A DNA stretch of 52,591 nt from Chloroflexota bacterium (GCA_028874795.1 JAPPHT010000080.1:1-52591), one strand, 5' to 3'. Positions 33,907-42,989 are shown, counted from the stretch's first letter. Program-made: numbers and translations. Notes: a model not told the origin generated them from the sequence alone.

Positions 33907-35286
33907 TCAAGAGGTCGCGCTGGGCGTCCTGCTCGTTGCGCCGTTCGTGGCGGCGCCATTCGTGGCAATGCCGTTCGTGGCAGCGCCATTCGTAGCGGCG
34001 CCGTTCTGCTTGCTCTCAGCGTACGCCTCCGCGTCCGCCATGTAGCGGAACGAGAGGTCTTCGGCCTCGGTCCTGGGGATCGCTTCGACCTCCTCGGGAC
34101 GCTTCATGCCGCGGGCCTGGAGCACCAACCGCCTCCAGTACACCTGGTGCAGGTCAGTGGCGGACAGGTGCTCGGGCGTGTCGTAGCGTTGGGGGCTGAC
34201 CGCCTTGAAGTCCTGGCTCGAGAAGTTGATGTACATCGCCCAGCGCCAGTAGACCCTGTGGAAGATCCGCTCGTAGACCCGCCCGATCCAATTCTTCGGA
34301 CGAACGGCCTTGTAGTAGATCTGACGCGAGAGCTTCTCCGTCACCGGGATGCAGTTCCGCGTGTACAGGTCGGTGCGGTGGTCGCCCCGGTACATGCCCG
34401 GCAGGTGATGGCCGCTGGCCCATTCTTCCGGAGCGTCCCACGGCGGCAGCTTCGCCACACGTTTCCTGTTGAGGCTCCATATCCACGTCCACCAGAGGCG
34501 GTAGCTGTGCTTCGGCCATCTGGCGTCCAGGAGCGGGAAGTACTTCTGGTAGTCATTGCCACCGGAGGACCTTCGCCTGTTGGGCGGCCCCCCTATGGCC
34601 ACCACAGCGCGGCCGTTGACGATCTTCTGGCGAGAGCCGGTGGCTGAAGACCACATCATGGGGTTCTGCAACTGACGGAAGGAGTTGCGGTGGACGTACG
34701 GCACGTGTGCGTCTCCGCCGTTCTCCAGCGCCAGGTTCCACTGCACCGGCCAGTACTCCGTGTGGTAGAGAACCGTCGTGATGTCGTCGAAGAACTCCGG
34801 CGGCACGTCTTCCTCTATGGGTGCAGGTTCACCCTCACCCATCCAGACGAAGACCATCCCCTTGTGGGTCTGCGTCGGATAGGCACGGGCCTTGACCTTG
34901 CCGGGCACCTGGGAGTCCGGCCCCTCCGGGAGGACGGCGAGGACGTTGCCGTCCCCATCGTAGGTCCAGCCGTGATAGGGACAGGAGATGGTCCCCTTGT
35001 AGTGGCAGTCCCCGTGCATCAGACTCCCGCCACGGTGCGGACAGACGTTCCAGAGGCACTTCACCTGTCCGTCCCCGCCACGGAAGAAGACAAGGTCAAC
35101 ACCGCAGATCTTGACTCCTACGGGCTTGTTCTTCACCTTCTTGTCTTCCAGGGCCGGGTACCAGTACTCGATCAAGCCGAGGTCAGGGATGAGCGCCCGC
35201 ATGTCGCTTGCCGAGATGGACCTGGGCCTTCGAGTGGCGCCTGACTTATCGGTCGGGTCCGCGGGTCGGTCTACCGTTTCAACCAT
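33907..35286 (-). CDS. Rieske oxygenase alpha subunit with low-complexity C-terminal tail
   Basis: 459 residues, paralogous to the 19037 protein. Rieske ligands are C82-x-H84 and C102-x2-H105. The iron site is ENGGDAHVPYVH, with the same shortened D-x-H spacing as 19037. No beta subunit. After the catalytic domain comes a tail of five-residue repeats (ATNGA type) encoded by a 15-bp tandem repeat, likely disordered. The start ATG follows GGAGGGCAATC. It is 21 bases behind the broken LigB gene, so it is probably the first intact enzyme of the module B message. Confidence 0.88.
   Translation of the reverse strand: MVETVDRPADPTDKSGATRRPRSISASDMRALIPDLGLIEYWYPALEDKKVKNKPVGVKICGVDLVFFRGGDGQVKCLWNVCPHRGGSLMHGDCHYKGTISCPYHGWTYDGDGNVLAVLPEGPDSQVPGKVKARAYPTQTHKGMVFVWMGEGEPAPIEEDVPPEFFDDITTVLYHTEYWPVQWNLALENGGDAHVPYVHRNSFRQLQNPMMWSSATGSRQKIVNGRAVVAIGGPPNRRRSSGGNDYQKYFPLLDARWPKHSYRLWWTWIWSLNRKRVAKLPPWDAPEEWASGHHLPGMYRGDHRTDLYTRNCIPVTEKLSRQIYYKAVRPKNWIGRVYERIFHRVYWRWAMYINFSSQDFKAVSPQRYDTPEHLSATDLHQVYWRRLVLQARGMKRPEEVEAIPRTEAEDLSFRYMADAEAYAESKQNGAATNGAATNGIATNGAATNGATSRTPSATS
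33941..34000 (-). repeat. In-frame 15-bp tandem repeat (4 full units)
   Basis: Units begin at 33941, 33956, 33971 and 33986, of the form CC(G/A)TTCGT(G/A)GC(G/A)(G/A)(C/T)G, with a partial unit on at 34001. They encode the ATNGA-type tail of the Rieske oxygenase. Multiples of 15 bp keep frame, so the tail length can vary by slippage without harming the enzyme. Confidence 0.85.
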
Positions 35287-35307
35287 GATTGCCCTCCACT
35301 CTCTTAC

Positions 35308-36277
35308 TCACCTGAACAGAACCACAGCCTTGCTCGAATTGAAGATGTACGTCTCTGAATATGCAAGTACCTCGGGCACCTGGCCTTCGGTTGCGCCCGC
35401 AAGACAGACCCAGTTGAGCAACTCGTTCTGTCCCGATTCGCGGATCTGCTTGGGGTCCAAGTCCCGCCAGAGTCCCTGCCTGCCTTCACGAAGCTCTTCG
35501 TACCGCTGCCGGTCCTCCTCGACGTCGGGATACATGTAGTCGTTCTTCTTCGTCAGCGAAGCATGCGACCAGCTGGACGAGCCGATAAGGACAACCCTCC
35601 AGGGGCTCTCCTCCACGATGCGCCGGACCGCCTTCCCCACGTCGAAACATCGCCAGGGGCTTGGCGACGGGGGAGGTGTGTTCGGCATGGAAGGGGACGA
35701 TGGGATAGGGGAACCCCACCCGGTCGGCGTCGAGATAGTCCACTGTGCGCAGGAACGCGTGGCCCAGGCGCTTGGCATGGAGCAGCCCCCAGGCGCTCGG
35801 GATGTCGAACCCCCCGGCGATCAACTCCCGGACGATGTGGTTCGCCGCCTGACGATGACCGGTTATCACCCGCTCGTGGTCCGGCCCCTCGTTCCAGATG
35901 TTCGGCAGGCGCATGCCGCCGGCACATACCAACTGGTCCAGCCCGAAGACGCAGAACGGCGGAAGCAGGTCCTCCTTGAAGTTCTCGTACTGGTCGTCCC
36001 CCCAGATGAGTACGAAGTCCGGAGCGAACTCGTCTATCGCAGCACGGGCCGCACGGAAGCCATCCAGGAGTGTCGTGCGATGCCTGTTCGCCGCGGCTGC
36101 TCCCTCATCGTCCGCCCACTCCTCGCGCATCGGGGCTGGCCAGTTTGCCCGGTCCTTCCAGCGGTCGGGTGTTCGAGGGTCTGCGAGATTCCGCCGGAAG
36201 TACACGTCGGCCATGGTCTCATCGGTCATTCCGACGTGCGGACCGTGCGTACAACCGATCGCCAGCACTGCTCCCAT
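35308..36277 (-). pseudogene. LigB-type extradiol dioxygenase gene broken by an internal deletion and frameshift
   Basis: The 5' part (from ATG 36277) reads MGAVLAIGCTHGPH with H11, GDDQYENF, and on to FPYPIVPFHAEH. The 3' part continues in another frame as PSPSPWRCFDVGKAVRR, GSSSWSHASLT, GQNELLNW and FNSSKAVVLF. The switch lies near 35670-35690. Compared with the 8271 paralog, about 47 bases are missing there, covering the NCYGSR strand. The rest is well preserved and the promoter is strong. It is therefore either a recent loss or an assembly error; intact, it would be about 335-350 residues. Confidence 0.8.
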
Positions 36278-36607
36278 GCTCCACACCCTTCCTTCGGCGG
36301 ACGCTCCCCTCCTGCGGCTGACACGACAGCATCCGAACGACTGTCCCTTATGGCACTTATAGCGGATGGGTGTGCCTCGGTCAAGTTGAGTGACTTCCGA
36401 GGTGAGAATCGTTGGCGCCTGTCCGACGTTTGTCGCTAATCGCAAATGAGGGCGATGTTCATCGCACTTCTCGGAAGCGATACTCCCAGCGTTGCTGCGG
36501 CCATGTCGGTCCCCATCCCTGTTCCGGATTCCGGGGGCGCTACTGTCCGGAATAACGTTAGACTCCGCAACGAGGTAGCCGTGCACTTACTCGCGAGGAC
36601 TGCGTTC
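36278..36607. other. Divergent regulatory gap, no gene
   Basis: 330 bases between module B (minus) and the TRAP permease (plus). It contains the minus-strand promoter at 36356-36384. On the plus strand a TAGACT -10-like hexamer near 36560 has no convincing -35. No credible small gene is visible. Confidence 0.6.
36356..36384 (-). promoter_or_regulatory. Promoter of module B
   Basis: On the minus strand TTGACC (36384-36379), a 17-base spacer and TATAAG (36361-36356) form a near-consensus promoter about 80 bases ahead of the LigB pseudogene. It is the obvious start of the module B transcript. Confidence 0.75.
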
Positions 36608-38512
36608 ATGAAGGCCGTCCAGCTCCCGAAACGCGCCGACCCGCTGGACGTTGTCATGGCAGCGGTGCTGGCGGCCTGGCTGTCGTTTCAGGTCCTGCAG
36701 TTCTGGGTCTACTGGGACAGCCGCCTGTTCGTGAACATCCACGTGACTCTCGCGGCGGCGATGACCGCGACGGCGTTCATCCAGTCGAAGCGCGGTCTGC
36801 CCCGGTGGCTCGTCGGCGTGCCCGCCCTTGCGATAGCCCTCTACACAGCGCTGTACTTCTCACCGTACGGTGCGGCAGCGGGCGCGGAACTGACGAGCAG
36901 CAGCGTCCCTTCCATGGTGGTCGGCGGGCTGCTGTTGGTGGTCGTGGTCGTCATGGTCTGGCGCGCCTTCGGGCCCACACTTGCCCTGCTGGCGCCGGCA
37001 TTCACCCTGTACATGTTCCTGGGCAAGTTGGTTCCGGCGCCCCTAACCGTTCCTTCCTACGGCGTAGAACGCATCTTCAGCCGGCTGACGCTGGGGGCTA
37101 TCCACGGAGAGTTGACCTACGAAGTGGCGAACTATCTCTGGCTCCTCATCTTCTGGGGGATACTGATCCAGGTGTCGGGGGCCGGGCGGTTCATACGGCT
37201 GATCGCTCAGCTGCTGTCCCGCAGGCTCGCGACCGGGCCGGCGCTCGCAGCGGTGGCCACGAGCGCGCTCGTTGGGTCGTTCACCGGAACAGGCAGCGCC
37301 AACGTCATGGTTACGGGGTCGGTAACCATCCCGCTCATGCAACGAGCGGGCTACAGACCGGTGCAGGCGGCGGCGATCGAGTCCGCGGCCTCGACCGCTG
37401 CCGCCATCACTCCCCCGGTGATGGGGATAGTGCCCTTCATCATGGCAGCCACGCTTGGCGTGCCGTATACGACCATCCTCGGGATGGTACTGCTCATCGC
37501 GGTCATCTGGTACGTATCGGTCATCATCTACATCCTGGCGGCGAGCGCGCGTCTGGACCTGAGACAGGCGGATGCCGCGGATGAGTCGCCGCTCATATCG
37601 CTGAGCGAAGCCATCCGGTCGGCGGCACTGATGATCGTGCCCGTGGGTACGCTCGTCCTGCTGATCTTCCGAAACTGGCCCCTGGTGGACGCCGTGACCT
37701 GGGCTACCGTAACGCTGGCAGTGCTCGCCATCGCGTTGCGGGTAGAGCGGAGCCCCGGCTTCTGGTGGGAGGGGATTAAGCGCGCTGCGGTCACGGCGAG
37801 CGCGTTCTCGCTGGCGATCGTCGTCGTCCAGTACGTCACCGAGATCCTGTTCTTCAGCACGCTCATCATCCGCGTCGGGGCTGTTGTCGACGTCCTGGGG
37901 ACCGGTAGCCTCATCGTCGCGGGGCTCGTGGTGCTGGTATTCGGGGTACTGATCAGCGGTCCGCTCCCGCCATTGGCCGTGTACTTCGTCATGGTCATCG
38001 CCTTCCAGCCGGTGTTCTACGAGCTGGGCCTGCCCCCATCGATCACCGTCTTCACCGCGTTCTACATCGGGGTGCTCGGCGCGATAACGTTGCCCAAGGC
38101 GCCGAGCACGATGGTTGCGGCAGGCATAGCGAGAGCCCCGTTACTGGAGACGGCGATAGAGACCATGAAGGTCGCCTCAGCAGCGTTCTTCATCCCCTTC
38201 CTCATCCTGCTTGCACCGGAGTTGCTGATCTCGGCGCCAGGGGTCGACCCGAGCTCCCCGGGGCGCATCGCACTGGTATTCGCGACGGCTATCGCGACCC
38301 TCAGCGCGTTGTCCTTCGGGCTCGTCGGGTGGCTGCGAGGCCCGATCAGGATGTGGGTGCGCGTGGTGCTCGGCAGCGTCGCCCTCTTCATGATCGTGGC
38401 GCTGCAGCAGGACTCCGACGCGCTGCTCTGGGCCTGCCTGGCTACGGCGGTAGTCCTGATAGCCGCCAGCGGCGGGCTCTTGCCTCCCTACCGCAGAAGG
38501 GCGTCTCCGTAG
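36608..38512 (+). CDS. TRAP transporter fused permease (TAXI-associated 4TM-12TM type)
   Basis: About 634 residues and some sixteen or more membrane helices: small and large TRAP membrane subunits in one chain. Signatures are GSFTGTGSANVMVTGSVTIPLM from about residue 223 and AAIESAASTAAAITPPVMG after it, as in TAXI-type DctM-like permeases; the repeat-half counterpart GAITLPKAPSTMVAAGI lies near 495. It imports an organic acid by sodium or proton symport with an extracellular TAXI binding protein, whose gene is not in the window. The start is uncertain: ATG 36608 (GAGG 10 bases upstream) or GTG 36581 are both reasonable. Confidence 0.88.
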   Translation: MKAVQLPKRADPLDVVMAAVLAAWLSFQVLQFWVYWDSRLFVNIHVTLAAAMTATAFIQSKRGLPRWLVGVPALAIALYTALYFSPYGAAAGAELTSSSVPSMVVGGLLLVVVVVMVWRAFGPTLALLAPAFTLYMFLGKLVPAPLTVPSYGVERIFSRLTLGAIHGELTYEVANYLWLLIFWGILIQVSGAGRFIRLIAQLLSRRLATGPALAAVATSALVGSFTGTGSANVMVTGSVTIPLMQRAGYRPVQAAAIESAASTAAAITPPVMGIVPFIMAATLGVPYTTILGMVLLIAVIWYVSVIIYILAASARLDLRQADAADESPLISLSEAIRSAALMIVPVGTLVLLIFRNWPLVDAVTWATVTLAVLAIALRVERSPGFWWEGIKRAAVTASAFSLAIVVVQYVTEILFFSTLIIRVGAVVDVLGTGSLIVAGLVVLVFGVLISGPLPPLAVYFVMVIAFQPVFYELGLPPSITVFTAFYIGVLGAITLPKAPSTMVAAGIARAPLLETAIETMKVASAAFFIPFLILLAPELLISAPGVDPSSPGRIALVFATAIATLSALSFGLVGWLRGPIRMWVRVVLGSVALFMIVALQQDSDALLWACLATAVVLIAASGGLLPPYRRRASP

Positions 38513-38664
38513 GAGCAGGGCGCTATACGCTGCGGGGAGATGAGGTGAAGCGGCCTGGCGGCAGCGCGGCAACGATATACACTCGAAGCACACCTGACTC
38601 GACGACGAATAACGTCGCGTTCCCTTGCTTCAAATCTCCGACTTCGACATTCGTCGCCTGCTGT

Positions 38665-38693
38665 TTGACATGTATCCGGCGCAGTCCTAGACT
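38665..38693 (+). promoter_or_regulatory. Promoter of module C
   Basis: TTGACA (38665-38670), a 17-base spacer and TAGACT (38688-38693) lie about 78 bases before the first amidohydrolase of module C. I found no comparably strong promoter downstream, so it may drive some 13 kb of genes. Confidence 0.72.
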
Positions 38694-38771
38694 CGCCTCG
38701 AAGCAGCCACAGACAGAAGGGCTGCAGGTGTCGGTCGACAAGGAACGTGCATCGCAAGGAGGGCGCAACCC

Positions 38772-39824
38772 ATGTTCGACGCCGATGGCCACATCTTCGA
38801 GAAGAGTGCCGAGATCTTCGAGCACCTGGACGGGCCCTACAAGGGCCGTACCAACCTCATGCGAAGTCCCTTCTTCCCCGCAGGCGACGACTGGAACCGC
38901 ACCGCGCTCGCCGTGGCCGGGGACTATAAGGAGGGCTCCAACACCAAGCGGGGAGAGGAAGGCGCTCCGGACCAGTGGATCGAGGTGCTTGATGCCCTCA
39001 ACCTGGAGGGGACCGTCCTCTACCCCACTGCGGGCATGACGCTGGGCATCATCAAGGACAAGCCGTGGGCAACCACGCTGGCGCGCGCATACAACAACTG
39101 GCTCGACCAGAAGTTCCTGCAGGCAAGCCCGCGACTCCGGGGCATGGCCCTGATCCCGACCGTCAGCCCGGATGACGCCGCCGAAGAGATGCGGCGGGTT
39201 GCGGCCGAGATACCCGGCATGGCCGGGTTCTTCATCACCGCCGGAGTGCAGCGGCCACTCGGCGACCCCTTCTATTACCCCATCTACGAGACCGCACAGG
39301 AACTCGACATCATGCTCGCGATCCACGCGGGCGGCCCCGGACACCGGCTGGACATGATGGACCGCGCCATCATGGCGAGGGCGCTTGGCCACCCCACCAG
39401 CCAGATGAACCAGCTCACCCACATGATGTTCAGCGGTGTATTCGACAGGTTCCCCGAGGTGCGCTTCTCCTTCATGGAAGCGGGCATCGCGTGGGCGATC
39501 TTCACCATGGAACGCATGGAGGAGGCGTACGACCAGTGGTCCTACGAAGTGCCGGAGTTGACCCGCCGCCCCGCTGAGCATATGACCGGAGGCCAGCTCT
39601 ACTTCCACTGCGAGACCGACGAGGGGATCCTCCCCTATGCGGTGAGCGTGCTCGGCGACCGGCAACTGCTGTACGCCTCGGACTACCCGCACATCGCCCC
39701 GGGTGAAGTGACCGCGAGGCTGCACGAGATGCGCGAGCGCTCGGACCTTTCGGAGGAGACTAAGTCGCAGATCCTGGGGGAGAACGCGAAGCGCCTTTAC
39801 AAGCTTGGCGACTCCCTCACGTAA
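38772..39824 (+). CDS. Amidohydrolase (ACMSD-like family), module C copy 1
   Basis: 350 residues. The N-terminal metal motif FDADGH, the mid-protein LAIHAGG histidine and LYASDYPH with the catalytic Asp are all present. FSFMEAGIAWAIF is shared with the two paralogs at 44394 and 45455. The first residues are already the metal motif, so this start (ATG after AGGAGGGCGCAACCC) is secure. Probable chemistry is metal-dependent decarboxylation or C-C hydrolysis of a carboxylated ring or ring-fission product. It is the first gene of the module, 48 bases ahead of the binding-protein gene. Confidence 0.86.
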   Translation: MFDADGHIFEKSAEIFEHLDGPYKGRTNLMRSPFFPAGDDWNRTALAVAGDYKEGSNTKRGEEGAPDQWIEVLDALNLEGTVLYPTAGMTLGIIKDKPWATTLARAYNNWLDQKFLQASPRLRGMALIPTVSPDDAAEEMRRVAAEIPGMAGFFITAGVQRPLGDPFYYPIYETAQELDIMLAIHAGGPGHRLDMMDRAIMARALGHPTSQMNQLTHMMFSGVFDRFPEVRFSFMEAGIAWAIFTMERMEEAYDQWSYEVPELTRRPAEHMTGGQLYFHCETDEGILPYAVSVLGDRQLLYASDYPHIAPGEVTARLHEMRERSDLSEETKSQILGENAKRLYKLGDSLT

Positions 39825-39872
39825 ACCACCCCTGGCCTCAGGCCGAAACAATCCATACACGAGGTAAGGACC

Positions 39873-41114
39873 ATGCCCCGCTACACCAACAGATGGAAAG
39901 CACTCCTCTTCAGCACCTTGGTGATGATGCTGGTCGCAGGGGCGGTCGCGTGTGGCAGCGAGGACCCCACGCCGACCAGCCCACCGCCGCCGACTGCCAC
40001 GCCGGTGCCCGTCGCGGCGCCAACGGCAACTCCGGTACCCGCCGCCCCCAGCGAACCGGACCCCACGCCGACACCAGCCCCGCCGGCATGGGAGGCTGAG
40101 TGGGAACAGACCGTGGCCGCTGCCGAGGCGGAGGGCCAGGTGGTCGTGATCGTTCCGCCCTCCGAGGCACGACAGGAATCGGTAGAGCTGTTCCGTGAGA
40201 AGTTCCCGAACATCGAGCTCATCACGGAGCCCGGACACATCCGCAACTTCGGCCAGTCGGTGGCCCAGGAGCAGGATGCAGGCATCTACCAGTACGACGT
40301 CTGCTACGGCTGCGTGGGCACCACCGTGTACAACCAGTGGCTGCCGGTTGGAAGAGTCGTCAACATCCGCGAACAGCTCATCCTTCCTGAGGTTGTCGAC
40401 GAGAGCAAGTGGCTGGGAGGATTTGAACTCGCGTACGCCGACACGAACAACACGCACATGTTCGGGTTCGTCGCTAACCGCGGCCAGCCAACGCTTTATG
40501 TGGACCGCTCGGTCATCCCCGAGTCCGAGCTCCCGGCAGCCGTCAGCCTCGCGGAGCTGGCCAACCCGAAGTGGAAGGGCATGCTCAGCTGGAACGACCC
40601 GAGCCGGCCAGGCGGGGGAAGCACGGTGCCTGCTGCCATGATCGTCTTCGATCTGGAAGCGGAGCTCCGCTCCATCTTCCCGGGCCAGGAGTACCTGATC
40701 ACGGCGAGCAACCAGGAGACGACGGAGTTCCTGGTGCGCGGCAAGACGCCGATGGCGATCGGCATCGACAGGGTCTCGCTCATCGAGTTCCAGCAGCAGG
40801 GCGTGGGCGAGCAGATCGTCGGCGTGCCGTTCACCGAATACGTCCAGGAGTCCTACGGCTTCGGCGTCCTGACGATCCTCAACAACGCTCCCAACCCCAA
40901 CGCGGCCAGAGTGTTCGCCAACTGGTGGCTCACCCAGGAGGCGCAGGCGAACCACACGGAGATCACGCTGGACCAGAGCCGGCGGGTTGACGTCGAGGGG
41001 TCGGCGATATCCAGCGAACTGGCCCCCGGTCAGGAAGTGCTGAACATGCAACTCGAAGTGAACAACGTTCACCGGACAAAGTCGCAGGCGCTGATCGCGG
41101 AGTTGCTCAACTAG
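39873..41114 (+). CDS. ABC transporter substrate-binding lipoprotein (AfuA-type fold)
   Basis: 413 residues. The signal peptide ends in a lipobox-like AVAC with C27, then a Thr/Pro linker, then the binding domain from EGQVVVIVPPSEARQESVELF. Landmarks are ELANPKWKGML, FLVRGKTPMAIGI and NPNAARVFANWWLTQEAQ. A YDVCYGCVGTT segment with two Cys is peculiar to this copy. The cognate permease is presumably the one at 48643 in the same gene run, 7.5 kb further on, separated by the catabolic enzymes. A strong hairpin follows the stop. Confidence 0.87.
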   Translation: MPRYTNRWKALLFSTLVMMLVAGAVACGSEDPTPTSPPPPTATPVPVAAPTATPVPAAPSEPDPTPTPAPPAWEAEWEQTVAAAEAEGQVVVIVPPSEARQESVELFREKFPNIELITEPGHIRNFGQSVAQEQDAGIYQYDVCYGCVGTTVYNQWLPVGRVVNIREQLILPEVVDESKWLGGFELAYADTNNTHMFGFVANRGQPTLYVDRSVIPESELPAAVSLAELANPKWKGMLSWNDPSRPGGGSTVPAAMIVFDLEAELRSIFPGQEYLITASNQETTEFLVRGKTPMAIGIDRVSLIEFQQQGVGEQIVGVPFTEYVQESYGFGVLTILNNAPNPNAARVFANWWLTQEAQANHTEITLDQSRRVDVEGSAISSELAPGQEVLNMQLEVNNVHRTKSQALIAELLN

Positions 41115-41155
41115 ACAAGAGGGGTGCCTCGACGGCATGGACAGGCCAGCGTATG

Positions 41156-41195
41156 CGCGAGCCCGGGAGGGTCTCGAGACCCCCTTGGGCTCGCG
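41156..41195 (+). terminator. Intercistronic hairpin after the binding-protein gene
   Basis: An outer stem CGCGAGCCC / GGGCTCGCG (41156-41164, 41187-41195) encloses an inner palindrome GGGTCTCGAGACCC (41169-41182). No T-tract follows. It is the third binding-protein gene in this window with such an element directly downstream. Confidence 0.6.
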
Positions 41196-41232
41196 TGGCT
41201 CTCGCTGAGGGTTACGGGATAGGAGAACGTCT

Positions 41233-42501
41233 ATGACAGTCTATGCAGGGAGCGCCTATGCAAGCCTGGTCATGGGCGATCAGGTGGACAGCGGCGTCTA
41301 CACCTCGCCCGAGGTCTTCGAACAGGAGATGCGCCGCATCTTCGGCCGTACCTGGATCTTCATCGGGCACGCCAGCGAAGTCCCGAACCCCGGGGACTTC
41401 AAGACCGTCCAGATCGGACAGTGGCCGCTGCTCATGACACGCCATTCAGACGGCCTCGTCCGCGTGCTGTTCAACGTATGCAGGCACCGCGGCTCGAAGG
41501 TCTGCTACGACGCCTTCGGCAACACGAACTCGTTCATGTGCATGTACCACGGCTGGACCTACGATACGGCGGGCGCCCTGAACGCGGTCCCCTTGCTCGA
41601 CCACATGAACGACCTCGACATGAGCTCGCACGGGCTGGTGAAGGTCGCCCGGGTCGAGACGCACAGGGACTTCGTGTTCGCAAGCCTGAGCCCGGAGGGA
41701 CCCACGCTTGCGGAGCACCTGGGAAGGGGCACCTACTACCTTGACGTGATGACGGACCGTGCGCCGGACCGCGAGATCCATGCAACCAGGCCCATCCGCT
41801 ACGAGTACGACGGAAACTGGAAGCTCCAGTTCGAGAACTACTGCGACAACTACCATCCGTGGTACCTGCACAACAGCGCCATCTCGGTGGGCGTGCAGAT
41901 GATGAAGGAGAAGTACGGCGACATCTTCGCCAGTTCGCGCCGGTCCGATGCCATCGCCGTCGAGCGCTCCTTCGGCGCGGCGCATTCCATGACGGACTTC
42001 GCGGGCACACGAGGCGCGATGTGGATGGACGCCTACTCCGACCCCGCCTTCCTGGAGGCGCTGGAGCGGCGCGACGGCCCGGAGCGCGCCAAGGAGCTGC
42101 TGGACCTGGACTGGCACATCATGATCTACCCGAACCTCCTGCTGCACACGCGGCTCAACCACTACCGGGTCATCAATCCCGTGGCCGTAGACCACACTGA
42201 GGTGACTGCGTACGCGTGCAAGCTGGGCGGGGCGTCGGACCAGGTGAACGACCGGTTGGTGAAGAACACCGCCCACCACGTCTCGGCACTGGGCGAGATC
42301 CAGGTGGACGACATGCAGGCGTTCAACTGGGTCCAGAAAGGGCTGACGTCCGGCGCCGTGGAGCGGGTCAACTTCAAGCTGCGAGGGGGCAACGAGCACT
42401 GGAACGACGACGGCGAGTATGAGTGGACGGGGGCAAGCGAAACTATGATGCGCTTCCAGTACCAGGAGTGGGCCCGGCTGATGTCGGACGAAGCGCGCTA
42501 A
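41233..42501 (+). CDS. Rieske ring-hydroxylating dioxygenase alpha subunit, module C copy 1
   Basis: 422 residues. Rieske ligands C83-x-H85 and C103-x2-H106 (CRHRGSK ... CMYHGWTYD). The mononuclear iron site E201-N-Y-C-D205-N-Y-H208-x4-H213 keeps classic naphthalene-dioxygenase-like spacing. The matching beta subunit starts 8 bases after the stop, forming an alpha-beta pair. AGGAGAACGTCT precedes the ATG. Two further alpha paralogs follow at 43035 and 46574. Electron donors are not encoded nearby. The substrate is likely a mono- or bicyclic aromatic acid or amine, undetermined. Confidence 0.93.
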   Translation: MTVYAGSAYASLVMGDQVDSGVYTSPEVFEQEMRRIFGRTWIFIGHASEVPNPGDFKTVQIGQWPLLMTRHSDGLVRVLFNVCRHRGSKVCYDAFGNTNSFMCMYHGWTYDTAGALNAVPLLDHMNDLDMSSHGLVKVARVETHRDFVFASLSPEGPTLAEHLGRGTYYLDVMTDRAPDREIHATRPIRYEYDGNWKLQFENYCDNYHPWYLHNSAISVGVQMMKEKYGDIFASSRRSDAIAVERSFGAAHSMTDFAGTRGAMWMDAYSDPAFLEALERRDGPERAKELLDLDWHIMIYPNLLLHTRLNHYRVINPVAVDHTEVTAYACKLGGASDQVNDRLVKNTAHHVSALGEIQVDDMQAFNWVQKGLTSGAVERVNFKLRGGNEHWNDDGEYEWTGASETMMRFQYQEWARLMSDEAR

Positions 42502-42509
42502 GGAACGTC

Positions 42510-42989
42510 ATGGTTGTCAGCCGCGATCTGCAGCACGAGGTGGAGCAGTTCCTCTTCCATGAGGCTGAACTCCTGGAGAACAGGCGGTTCGAAGAGTGGC
42601 TCGAGCTGCTGACCCGGGACGTCATCTACTGGGTTCCGAACATACGTGACGACAGCGACATCAGCGACGAGGCGATGATCTCCTACGAAGGCTACGACGA
42701 GCTCCGCGCCCGCACGGTCAGGCTCCGGCATCCGCTCAACCCGACGCAGAAGCCGCCGCCTCGCACACGTCACTTCATCACCAACGTCTCAGCCGAGGCA
42801 GGCGAAGGAGGCGAATTGCGCGTGCGGTGCAACCTGCTCGTATACGTGTCGAAAGACGGCAAGGTGGTCCACCATCCGGGAACGAGCGAGTACCGGCTCC
42901 GGGAGGAAGACGGCTCCTGGCGCATCGCTTCCAAGAAGGTGTACCTCATCACCAACGACCTGCCATTGACCCCGCTGCCTATCATGTAG
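42510..42989 (+). CDS. Rieske dioxygenase beta subunit, module C copy 1
   Basis: 159 residues with the NTF2-like fold: LQHEVEQFLFHEAELLENRRFEEWLELL at the start, RTRHFITNV in the middle, and WRIASKKVYLITNDLPLTPLPIM at the end. It starts with ATG behind AAGGAACGTC, 8 bases after the alpha stop. It shares its N-terminal helix nearly word for word with the 47876 beta subunit (LQHEVEQFL.HEA.LL), so the two arose by duplication of the alpha-beta pair. It may also serve the solitary alpha subunit that follows. Confidence 0.9.
   Translation: MVVSRDLQHEVEQFLFHEAELLENRRFEEWLELLTRDVIYWVPNIRDDSDISDEAMISYEGYDELRARTVRLRHPLNPTQKPPPRTRHFITNVSAEAGEGGELRVRCNLLVYVSKDGKVVHHPGTSEYRLREEDGSWRIASKKVYLITNDLPLTPLPIM

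Noticed and set aside
33941-34000. Possible CRISPR array
   Set aside because: The repeat unit is 15 bp, contiguous without spacers and in frame inside a Rieske gene; no cas genes are present.
38523-41138. An 871-codon open frame on the minus strand
   Set aside because: It lies wholly antisense to an amidohydrolase and a binding-protein gene with clear motifs; its own translation has no recognisable domain and reflects high-GC codon bias.
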